Of a stretch of 64,000 nt of DNA, positions 1-10,207 are shown in pieces (the stretch's first letter is position 1; each line of letters starts with the position of its first letter). Both the position numbers and the translations under genes were made by a program. Origin of the DNA: Dipteronia dyeriana (Eukaryota; Streptophyta; Magnoliopsida; Sapindales; Sapindaceae); NCBI GenBank assembly GCA_032871835.1, contig CM065303.1, forward strand, positions 20,338,001 through 20,402,000, read 5' to 3'. Below the pieces are notes generated by a model. It searched no databases. It was not told the DNA's origin and saw only the letters and a list, made by a program, of their open reading frames with translations.

Positions 1-810
1 GAGTTTTATCTTGAATATAGAGAGAGTGCTACCTTATTGGATGATTTGATGGAGATTAGGGGTGTTGTGTTTAGAGTTAACCAGGAAAACATTAACAAGA
101 TTCTTGGGCTATCTAATGATATAGATTCGAACTTTCTAGATGTAGATGTCATTGAGAATCTTAATATCATGGGTATAACTCTTTGTGACAATGCTTCTTT
201 TGAGTGGAAAGGTAGAGCATATATTAGTCAACATGAGTTAACTAAGGCTAGTGCATTTTGGCATCTATTCATTCACACTAATATTATTGGATCTTCGAAT
301 TCAACCGAGTTGAATAAAGACAAGATCAAAATAGTATATGCCTTGGTGACTAATCAACCTATAAACCTTGGGATTTAATTATGTTTTATTTTGATAATGC
401 GGCTTTCTCAATCAGAGGAGATAAGAAGCTTGCATTACCGGGGTTTAAAACTTCTTTGTGTTTAGCTCGTGGTGTTAAGAGTAGAGGAGATGATGTGTTG
501 GTACAACCCTTGGAAAAATATAGTGATAAACGTGTGTCGTACATGTCATATAAGGATAAGGGTAAGACATGTGATACTTTTGGACTATTTAGTAGTTCAC
601 AAGTTGATTGTCAAGAGACTAGCATAAACATTCTTCCGGATTAGGCTTTACATTTGAAGAAGAAGGTTGATGAGCATAGTGTTATAGTTCATAAACAAGA
701 TGCTAGAATAAAAGAGTTGGAGAAGTGTATTGCCTCAAGTTCAAGACCATCTCTCAAGCATTATGTTAGATCAACTACACACACATCTTTCTTTGGTGGA
801 CCTAGTAGCT
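1..810 (+). pseudogene. Broken plant transposon-protein ORF (PF20167-like), element-encoded
   Basis: An open frame enters from the left edge and runs to a TAA at 376-378. The protein continues in another frame from 381 to 644, and a short coiled-coil-like tail can be followed to about 810. Its order resembles the 'putative plant transposon protein' domain (PF20167): a hydrophobic N-terminal block, LGL at about residue 30, a WHLFIHTNI block, then INLG followed after the frameshift by an IMF-like segment and a conserved LCLARGV segment. Proteins of this family are found throughout plant genomes beside retroelements and have no proven function. The ORF lies directly upstream of the 3' LTR, where envelope-like or extra ORFs sit in large plant retroelements. 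The frameshift at 376-381 and later stops make it inactive. The start lies outside the window. Confidence 0.6.
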
Positions 811-1258
811 AGTATTTGAGTCTTATGGTATATTTCCTACCTTTTGGCATCATTTCATGTGAAAAGGGGGGAGAAAGAGTTGCTAGTTACTTAGTTTCCT
901 TTTATGTTGTTTTTGTGAACTTTTGAACTTTCAATGGCATGTAATAATTAGTTTTAAGATTTGGTTAAGAATTCTTGTATTTTGGCATGTATTGAGGGGG
1001 AGATACATGTATTTGTGGACTTAATTGTATATTCTTATCCATATCATATGTTGTCATTTATTGTTTTTCTCTTGTATATTCATTGTGCTTTGAGATGATT
1101 TGTAGGTTGCTTCAAGAGAAGATCAAGATGAAGTTCAAGAGTTGGTGAAGATTAGTTATAGGAATCTTACTCATTGTAATGTGAGGGAGTGATTTTGTGA
1201 CCTATCTTTATTTTTATATTTGTAGTAAATGTATAGGTGTTTTGACATGGAATTTGCC

Positions 1259-1270
1259 AAAGGGGAAGAT
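1259..1270 (+). promoter_or_regulatory. Polypurine tract of family A copy 1
   Basis: AAAGGGGAAGAT lies immediately before the TGTTAGG LTR start. This is the expected plus-strand primer site for reverse transcription. Copy 2 has the matching tract at 7260-7271. Confidence 0.8.
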
Positions 1271-3891
1271 TGTTAGGTTTTAGTTTGTGTTGGCATTAAT
1301 TCCATATCAAAATGATGTTTACTTGTAATTATTTAGTTATTTAGATTCATGATTATTCAAGTTTCAAAGAAGGATGAACAACAAGTCAAAACAAGTTCAA
1401 AGTCTTCAAAGAGAAAGGATGCAATATGGTTCTACAAAGGTATACTAAGACCTTATCTTTCTCTTACAAGGCTTAGGCACACACACACAATTCATACATT
1501 TGTGTCCCTGCATCATTGTGCACCATTATAGGCATACACATACAATTCATTCATATGTTTCCCTGCATCATTGTACACCATGTATAACACATTCACACAC
1601 TTGAAGATGAATGCTCATGCATTGGTATGGAAATAACATGTTTTGGTAAATGCATGATTGGAAACTATCTCTATATAGTTTGCAGTCTAGTTTGAATTGT
1701 GTTTTTGTGTATATGTTTGTATAACATAGATATTGAACTTGAATTTAGTCTTAAATCATTCTTTATTGAGTTCCGGTCATTTTGGTTACTCATACTATTG
1801 ATTTCAAGTTCTAAGTCAAAAGATATTACACTTTCAACTCATGTTGCATACATTGTCTTCGTATTCATATATCGAGTCGAATTATTATTTTCTGGGTTGA
1901 GTATCTTATATGTTCATGTCCATATGAGAGTTATGGTTCGTATTCTGTAAACGGATTCGAATTCCGAGTTCGGAGGCCGGAGAACGGTCAAAGAACGCGA
2001 GGGAAGTGTGAGATGATTGCACCATGGCCGAAGGCCATGGAGTGGTGCATGCCCGAGATGACGCGTGGCCATCTCGGCTGCAACACCTTGCTGCCCGAGA
2101 TGCCCATGCGCCATCTCAGGGGAGCAATATCAAAGGGGGTCATTTTTGTCTTTTGGATCCTTTCTTTCCCTCTCCTTTATAATCTCTTTTCCCGTCACAT
2201 TTCATTCTAAGAAGAAATTCAAACTAGTGTGCAGAATTTTTCTCTCTACATTATCTCAGCTTCCAAACACCATAACTTCTTCATTTGAACTCCGATTTGA
2301 TTGATTCGAAGTTAAGAGTGTTTATATATTCATTCTCCATCTTTTCTTAGAAGGTTTGAGTGAGTTTTGTTGCTTTTTTTTTAGTCTAAACACACAAAAA
2401 CGGGACTGCAGCTAAATCAACTAAGGTATTGATTTTCTCTCAAAGTTTTCTTTTAAAACTTGGTCAATTGCCTTGGGTTTTCTTCTTCAACATACATTTG
2501 TATATTGTGAGTGTTTTGATTTGAGTTTTGAACTCTTTCAAAGCTAGGTTGAGTTTCAATTGAAATCATACATGTTGAGTTAGGTTTTGATCTTGCCTAT
2601 GTTTTCACATGTTTGGGATTGTATTGTGCTAGCTTTGATTCTAGGACTATTTGATGATCTTTGATTGATTGATTTTGTGAAAAACAGTTCCTCACATGTA
2701 TTAGGCTCTCTTGGCCGAATTCTCACATAATACATGTGCTTATGTTCTTTTGAACTATTCATGTGTTTTGTTGAATCTATGATTAGGAATAAGCTCTAGA
2801 ACTTTAGCTTAAATCTAATTGACTTTGTCATATGATTTTAGCATATTTTTGGTTTGTGTGATTTAAACTTGATCTTGTGATTTATTGAACATATCTTGTG
2901 ATTCAAGGTTAGATCTATGCATATATCTAGGTTGTGATTATTGTTGAACATATCTTACATGATCTAGATTGTTTATACATGCATGATTGACTAGACTACA
3001 TGTGATTTGTGCATTCATGCTCATGTCTAGTATTTTCCATAGGATGTGTTGATCATAGCATTCTATGTTGCGTGCTTGTTTTCGTTTTGCATTCATGATC
3101 ACCTAGATGCCTTATGAGAATGAAGTCTTGACAATAGGTGTGAGACCTATGTTGTTGAGCAAGAAGTCTTGGCAAGAGGTGAGAGACCTTGGATTTTCGA
3201 GCAAGGAAGTCTTGGCTAGAGTCAGAAAGACTCGAATAGTCGAGAAAAAAGTCTTGCCTAAGGGTCGTGAGGATCCGGATAGGTGAGCGAGGAAGTCTTG
3301 ACTAGAGTCGGTAGGACTTGGATAGTTAAGCAAGAAGTCTTGCCTTGGGTCGTGAGGATCCGGATTAGGTGAGCAGGAAGTCTTGACAAGAGATGTAAGG
3401 CCTTGGATTGTTGAGCATTAGGGTGACATCTTCATGAGTAGGATAGGAGGGTAGTTTCTAGGTGAAGGGGTCACTTGAGAGATTGTACTTGTCTTATCTA
3501 CTAGTGGATTTTGTTCGCCGGTGGCTTCTAGCCCTTGGATGTTTCCTCTTTGGAGGTTTACCACGTTATATCTTGTGTCAACTTTTCTCTATCCCTATCT
3601 CTCTAGTATTTGTATTTGTTATTTGAATACTATGGATAGTGCTCTTTGTGTAAGTTGACTTCCTTTCTACTATATAGATTGTGTATGTGTTACAATTACT
3701 TGTTTGTATCACACTTTACTTGTTTTTTTTATTGATTAAGTATTTTTAATTAATATATATATTGTGATACAAGCAATCTAGAGGGACAAACTTTTGTTTG
3801 TTTCTAAGAGAGTAGAAAAAGGTGTCTAACCTATTCACCCCCCCCCCCCCTCTAGGTTAGTCTTGAGCATTTAACCGTGTTTGTATTTTCA
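1271..3891 (+). repeat. 3' LTR, family A copy 1 (2.6 kb)
   Basis: The LTR starts TGTTAGGTTT and ends TATTTTCA. It aligns along its length with 7272-10002. A TATA-like box (CTTTATAAT, about 2175) follows a GC-richer block holding short inverted copies of GAGATGGC-type sequence. A 42-bp tandem array lies at 3122-3418. Near the 3' end is a run of 13 C at 3838-3850 followed by TCTAGG. The open frames that cross it are chance frames. Confidence 0.85.
3122..3418 (+). repeat. Tandem array, 7 units of about 42 bp, inside LTR A
   Basis: Each unit starts GAAGTCTTG and ends with a GAGCAAG-type motif. Units begin near 3122, 3163, 3206, 3248, 3292, 3334 and 3377. Two unit subtypes occur, one with GAGACCT or GGACTTG and one with GTCGTGAGGATCC. 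The matching array in copy 2 has 6 units. Confidence 0.85.
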
Positions 3892-4924
3892 TATTTACCT
3901 TGAATTAAATAAAATAATTCAATCGTAAAATTCAACGGTGATCCAATACCCATAAATGTCACACCTCTTTTGGGAGTTTGCACCATCTACTAGTTAGACT
4001 AGGTCCTACCTAATTATTAGCATAACAACCAGCGTTTTCAATTTTAGCCTTGTGATTTTATTAACAAGAACTCTTCGGAGGATATTAATGAAATCACATT
4101 GAGTGTGTTATCAAGTTATCGACCTTCAATATATTCCCTCACAACAATCCCTCATTTGGGAGTAGATATCGTTTGAGTCAATTGTCTAGTCTATCCTTGT
4201 AAGGAAGTATCTTGCTAAATTCCATTCATGGATACCCTTGGGGGTTATCACATGAAACATAAAGCTCAACTAAACTTGGAGGCCATAGGTGTTCCAAAAC
4301 ACCTTCTCGCACTCAAGTATTTAAGGCGTGTGATCGAATTCCATAGAATGATTTACCAAGTTATCTAGATATCAATTTAGATATCTATATCATTCAATGC
4401 ATGTTCACACCAAAAGATATATATGAGTGACACTTCTATTCTATATGACATGTTATCAAACAATGACAAACAATGACAAACATTGTAATATGTACGAAAA
4501 GGAAAATAGCCACAATTTTGGTCTGTCCTAGAAAAACAAGTAAATTACATTTGTTTGAAATACAAAACCCTAATCCTAACTTGACGAACAAGTCATCAAG
4601 CAGCCACCGTCTAAAGGTTTCATGACTGGGCACTTGAACACCCAAAGCCTTGTGCGGCTACCCCGGGTTACACTGTTGCTACTTTTTCTACTTCGAATTC
4701 TTAAATTCTTCGATTCTTCGAAACTTGAATATATTACAACAAAAATTATTTTAATTACAATTTTTTTTTAATTACAACAATAAAATAAAATAAAAACTTA
4801 GCAACTGCCAAAAAGGAAATTATGGCGATGATAGGCCACCCTTCTTGTTAAAATCTCAAAACAAAAATACATTGAAATTTTAACACCAAAATCGAGCAAT
4901 AACAAATCACATTATAAAAACAAA
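3892..4924. other. Unassigned inter-element sequence, no gene seen
   Basis: No credible coding frame is visible. The sequence is AT-rich with short TTCGAA-type repeats at about 4694-4725. Read on the minus strand it has the look of LTR or untranslated retroelement sequence. It may belong to the minus-strand element whose LTR lies at 10208-12705, since family A copy 2 sits between them, but I found no matching segment that proves this. Confidence 0.4.
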
Positions 4925-6038
4925 TGTTAGGTTTGTGAGTTTTGTTGGCATTATTCTATATCTAAACAACATTTACTTTGTATTGTTTAGTTTTCTAGGA
5001 TTCATGATGATTCAAGCTTCAAAGAAGAAATGACAACTATTCAAGCAAGTTCAAGTCTTCAAAGGGAAAAATGCTTCATGTTTCTACAAAGGTATATTAA
5101 GACCTTTCTTTTCTCTTTCAAGGATTAGGCACACACACACATATTATACATTTGTGTCCGTGCATTGTTGTGCACCATTAATAACACATTCACACATTTG
5201 AAGATGAATGCTCATGCATTGGTATGAAAATAACATGTTTTGGAAAATGTATGATTGGAGACTATCTCTATGTAGTTTGCATTTTAGTGTGGATTGTGTT
5301 TGTATGTGTATATGCTTGGATAACATGGATATTGAACTTGATTTTAGTCTTAAAACATTCTTGATTGAGTTCCGGTCATTTCGGTTACTCATACTATTGA
5401 TTTCAAGTTCCGAGTCAAAAGTTATGATACTTTTCGGTCATGTTGCGTATATTGTCTTCGTCTTCATATATCGAGTCGAATTCTTATTTTCTGGATTGAG
5501 TATCTCATATGTTCATGTCCCTGAGAGAGTTACGGTTCGTAATCCGTAAACGAATTCAAATTCTTAGTTTGAAGGCCAAAGAACGGTCGAAGAACGTGAT
5601 AGGAGTGCAAGGGAGGTGCACCATGGCCAAAGGCCATCAAATGGTGCATGCCTGAGATGGCGCGTGGCCATCTCAGCCACAACTCCTTGCTGCCCCGAGA
5701 TGCCCACACGCCATCTCGGGGAAGCATTCTCAAAGGGTTTATTTTGGTCCTTTCATGCTCTTGTGTTCCCTCTCATTTATATTTCTCTTCTCTCTCTCAT
5801 TTGAATCCAAGGAAGAAGAAAATGTAGTGCAGAATTTTCAGGTTTTTTCTCTCAAATTTGAATCACCATATCTCTCTCATTTCTTATCTGATCTGAGTGA
5901 TTCAAGTTGGAGAAGTTTCGTATTGAAGTTCTCTATCATCACCAAGTAACCTTGAAGTCATTTGTTCAATTTTTTCTAGTGGATCACACCATTTTCGTGA
6001 TTGTACTCGAAATTGTCAAGATATTTGTTTATCTTTTA
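4925..6038 (+). repeat. Truncated 5' LTR, family A copy 2
   Basis: It matches 7272 to about 8380 nearly base for base, including TGTTAGGTTTGTGAG at the start and a TATA-like ATTTATATTT at about 5775. The match stops abruptly after the TTGTCAAGATA region. The last 1.6 kb of the LTR, including the 42-bp array, is missing, so a deletion removed the LTR end, the primer site and the coding region. Confidence 0.8.
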
Positions 6039-7271
6039 TGATTTGTTCACATGTTTCAAGTTGATATTTGTTGGCATATTCTTTGGTTGATGTAATGAAT
6101 CTTGTAGATGCTATTTCATGTTTCTTGATTTGCATGATGATTCTTTGCATTAACTTATGCCTTTGTATGTGTGATCACAAATAATGCATGAAACATTTTT
6201 GTAATAATTGTATGATTGTATTTGCAGTCAACTTCTCCTTATTTGGGGTTGTATAGTAGTTGAGATTGCAATCAATTCCCTCATTATTGAAATTGAAATG
6301 AGAATAGTTGCAATGAATTCTTTTTTTGTTTTGGAGTCGATAGTAATTGTAATTGTAATTAATTCTATTGATTGTAGTTACAGTGAATTCCTCTTTGTTT
6401 GGGGTCGATAATAATTGTAGTTGTAATCAATTTAATTAATTGTAATTGCAAAAAATTCATCCTTACTTTGAATGATAGTAGTTATGGTTGTAATCAAATA
6501 TTTTCTTGTTTGAGGTTGATATGATTGTCGTTGATACCAATTCCTTCATATTTGGGGTTAATATGATTGTTAATGCAATTGTTGAACTTGGTAGAAATGA
6601 CCTATATGCTTGAGAGTAAAATTTATGCATTTGTGATTCACTATACCTTGATGAGTTTGTTGTGGTGTATAGATTTGAATAACCTTTGATAGGTTAACAT
6701 GGAAAAGCAAACTAGAACCAAGGGAGAAGATATGGGAGCTAGATGCTTGAAATAAATCAATTCTTCAAGTAAGACATCCATCTCCGAACATTATGTGAGA
6801 TCACCAATTGTTTCACTATTTGATCTCAATATATCATTTTTTTTATTTGGCATAATTTAATGTCAAAAGGGGGAAGAAATATGATATTGTGTTAGCATAT
6901 CTTCTTTGAATATTTGTCAAGTATTGAACTTCTTATGGTATGTAATATTGTGATTTCATTTGGTTAAGAATATCTTTGAGATAACATGTATTAAGGGGGA
7001 GATACATGATTCATTTTGGATTTAAATGTTTAATTCTTTCCATAATTGTATATTGTCATATGTGTCTTTCTCTTGGATATGCTTTGTTCTTTAAGTTGAT
7101 TTTAGGTGGCTACAAGAGAAGATCAAGAAGAAGTTCAAGACTTGTTGAAGATTAGTCTTAAGGAACTAACTCATTGTAATGTGAGAGTGTGATTTTGTGA
7201 CCAATCTTCATGTTGTAAGTTTTAGTATTTTGTATAGGTGTTTTGACATCGAATTTGCCAAAGAGGGAGAT
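6039..7271 (+). other. Residual internal region of family A copy 2
   Basis: Positions 6200-6600 hold about five degenerate units built on TTTGGGGTTGATA and GTAATTGTAAT motifs. From about 6690 the sequence aligns with 640-1270 of copy 1: the tail of the transposon ORF, the leader with internal GGGGGAG tracts, then the polypurine tract AAGAGGGAGAT ending at 7271. No intact coding frame remains. Confidence 0.7.
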
Positions 7272-10002
7272 TGTTAGGTTTGTGAGTTTTTTTGGCATTA
7301 TTCTATATCAAAACAACATTGACTTCGTATTGTTTAGTTGTCTAGGATTCATGACGATTCAAGCTTCAAAGAAGAAATGACAACTATTCAAGCAAGTTCA
7401 AGTCTTCAAAGGGAAAAATACTTCATGTTTCTACAAAGGTATATTAAGATCTTTATTTTCTCTTTTAAGGCTTAGGCACACACACACATATCATACATTT
7501 GTGTCCCTGCATCGTTGTGCACCATTTATAACACATTCACACACTTGAAGATGAATGCTCATGCATTGGTATGAAAATAACATGTTTTAGAAAATGTATG
7601 ATTGGAGACTATCTCTATGTAGTTTGCATTCTAGTGTGGATTGTGTTTGTATGTGTATATGCTTGGATAACATGGATATTAAACTTGATTTTAGTCTTAA
7701 AACATTCTTGATTGAGTTCCGGTCATTTACTCATACTATTGATTTCAAGTTCCGAGTCAAAAGTTATGATACTTTCCAGACATATTACGTATGTTGTCTT
7801 CGTCTTCGTATATCGAGTGTAATTCTTATTTTCTTGGTTGAGTATCTTATATGTCCATTTCTGTGAGAGAGTTATGGTTCTTAATCAACAAACGGATTCG
7901 AATTCTGAGTTTGGAGGCCAAAGAACGGTCGAAGAACGAGAGAGAAGTGCAAGGGAGGTGCACCATGGCCAAAGGCCATCAAATGGTGCATGCCCGAGAT
8001 GGCGCGTGGCTATCTCAGCCACAACTCCTTGCTGCCCCGAGATGTCCATGCTCCATCTCGGGGAAGCATTCTCAAAGGGGTTATTTTGGTCCTTTCATGT
8101 TCTTTTGTTTCCTCTTCTTTATATATCTTTTCTCTCTCCCATTTGAATCCAAGGAAGAAGAAAATGTAGTGCAGAAAATTTCCAGGTTTTTTCTCTCAAA
8201 TTTGAATCACCATATCTCTCTCATTTCTTATCTGATTTGAGTGATTCATGTTGGAGAAGTTTCATATTGAAGCCCTCTATCATCTCCAAGCAACCTTGAA
8301 GTCATTTTCTCAATTATTTCTTGTGGATCGCACCATTTTCGTGACTGTACTCGAAATTGTCAAGGTACTCGTTTATCTTTTGATTTCCTTGATTCTAATG
8401 TTCAAATACCTTGGGTCTTCTTCCTACTTGTGTGTATTTGACTTGACCATATGTTTATGAGTGATAGATCTTCAATTAAATTCTAGTTGTGCTTAATTAG
8501 AAACTTGATTGTGAGTTAGGTTTCAATCAAACCTATGTTTTCACATTATTGTGAGTTGTATTGTGCTAGCATCTTATCTAGGACTATTTGTGCTTTGATT
8601 GACTTTATATTCATGATTAATAGTCGTATCATGTGCTAGAACTCATTTGTTGAATAAATTTAGGATTAGCACATTTGATTATATATTTAGAGTATATTAG
8701 AGTTTAATTGACTATTTCGTGAATATATGCTCTAAATGATTGCTAGAGATTTGATTGATCATATCTTGTGTTTCTAGCATTTTTGTGTTAGTACTAAAGT
8801 CTTGAATATGTACTTCATGAACATGTTTATTTCAAGCTTTAGCAACATGAATAAAATCTAGGTTTAGAGTGTGTGTTTGGAAATTTGGCATGCTCTAGAT
8901 TTTTATTCATGCATAAGATCTAGACAATCTTGTTTTGTGAACTTTATTGTCTATGTCTAGATCTTCATGGAGTGTACCTAATCCATACATTTCATATGCG
9001 CATGCATAATCTTGTGTGGTGACATTTTTGGATTATAAATTAGAAAAATATACTTTGTGTGCTCATTGATTAATTCTAGTTTCCATATAATTTGTTGATC
9101 ATCTTATTCTATGTTGCATGCTTGTTTGTGTTTTGCATTCATGATCACTTAGATGCCTTGTGAGAAGGAAGTCTTGACAATAGGTGTGAGACCTATGCTG
9201 TTGAGCAAAGAAGTCTTGGCAAGAGGTGGGAGACCTCGGATTGTCAAGCAAGGAAGTCTTGCCTAGGGTCGTGAGGATCCGAAAGGGTTAGCGAGGAAGT
9301 CTTGACTATAGTTAGGAGGACTCGGATGGTTGAGCAAGAAGTCTTACCTAGGGTCGTGAGGATTCGGTAAGGTAAGCAAGGAAGTCTTGACAAGAGGTGT
9401 GAGGCCTCAGATTGTTGAGCATGAGGGCGACATCTTCATGAGTAGGATAAGAGGGTAGTTTCTAGGTGAAGGGGTCACTTGAGAGATTGAACTTTTCTTA
9501 TCTACTAGTGGATTTTGTTTGCCGGTGGTTGCTAACCCGTGGATGTTTTCTCTTCGGAGGTTTACCACGTTATATCTTGTGTCAACTTTTCTCTATCCCT
9601 ATCTCTCTTATATTGATAATTGTTATTTGAATAATGTGGATAGAACTTTATATGTAAGTTGACTTCCTTACACAATATTGTTTGTGTATGTTAGATAACT
9701 TTGTATCTTGTGATATTCCATTCAAGTTGTAAAGTATCACATTGTAATACTCTAAGTACAATTTATGGAAATTTGTTCACATTGAATATATTTGTTCATA
9801 AGATACATTGATTCTTGTTATATGTTTTGTAGACTAAGAGTGGAGATTTGAGCATACCTGCATATATTGTTTTCTCATAACAATCATGTTAAATGTTAAT
9901 TTGTATGCTTATCAAGGTTTTGTCACTAGTCTCGAAAGATTTGTTAAAAGTGAGAGACAGCCCTCTAGGTTGTTTAGTATAACCTTGTACATATTATTTT
10001 CA
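7272..10002 (+). repeat. 3' LTR, family A copy 2 (2.7 kb)
   Basis: It starts TGTTAGGTTTGTGAG and ends ATTATTTTCA. A TATA-like CTTTATATAT lies at about 8118 in the same context as copy 1. The 42-bp array is at 9168-9422. The shared AGTGGATTT...GGATGTTTTC...GTTTACCAC block lies around 9505-9570. Confidence 0.85.
9168..9422 (+). repeat. Tandem array, 6 units of about 42 bp, inside LTR A copy 2
   Basis: Units begin near 9168, 9210, 9253, 9296, 9338 and 9381. It is the same family as the array at 3122-3418 but lacks the equivalent of that array's third unit. Confidence 0.85.
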
Positions 10003-10093
<91 letters not shown>

Positions 10094-10102
10094 TGAATAC
10101 CT
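10003..10102. repeat. Compound microsatellite (AC)n(AT)n(GT)n
   Basis: A run of AC repeats passes into AT repeats and then GT repeats, with one TATG break near 10086. Because GT is the complement of AC, the 100 bp is close to a perfect palindrome. It abuts the end of family A copy 2. Confidence 0.95.
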
Positions 10103-10192
10103 AAAGTGTCATTTCTTTGTAAAAACATGCATATTTAAAATAAAAGAAATAGATTCACATACATATACATCAATTAATCAAGGGTACAACCA

Positions 10193-10205
10193 GGCTCTGA
10201 TACCA
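10193..10205 (-). promoter_or_regulatory. Primer-binding site (initiator tRNA-Met type)
   Basis: The minus strand reads TGGTATCAGAGCC two bases after the LTR end. This is the usual plant primer site complementary to the 3' end of initiator methionine tRNA. It fixes the orientation and the inner LTR edge. Confidence 0.9.
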
Positions 10206-10207
10206 AT

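Larger units (their letters stand above)
1..3891 (+). mobile_element. 3' half of a large-LTR retrotransposon (family A, copy 1)
   Basis: Only the 3' part is in the window: a broken ORF (1-810), a non-coding stretch, a polypurine tract (1259-1270) and a complete 2.6-kb 3' LTR (1271-3891). The LTR begins TGTTAGG and ends TTTTCA. The same order of ORF tail, leader and polypurine tract recurs at 6690-7271 in copy 2, which fixes the element boundaries. No gag or pol is present here, so the superfamily is not shown directly. Large LTRs and the AAAGGGGGAGAT-type polypurine tract resemble Sireviruses, but this is inference. Confidence 0.8.
4925..10002 (+). mobile_element. Internally deleted LTR retrotransposon (family A, copy 2)
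   Basis: It is bounded by a truncated 5' LTR (4925-6038) and a full 3' LTR (7272-10002). Flanking pentamers are ACAAA (4920-4924) and ACACA (10003-10007), a probable target duplication with one change, blurred by the adjoining AC microsatellite. Only about 1.2 kb lies between the LTRs, so gag and pol are gone and the element is a non-autonomous remnant. Confidence 0.8.

Noticed and set aside
1699..1950. Repeated frame of about 83-113 codons in LTR A copies (also 5208-5549 and 7594-7866)
   Set aside because: Conserved because the LTR copies are homologous. It is interrupted differently in each copy and lies upstream of the LTR TATA box.
3892..4924. Second LTR of the minus-strand element at 10208-12705
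   Set aside because: I could not find its TGTTGG start, CCAACA end or any aligned stretch in this interval.
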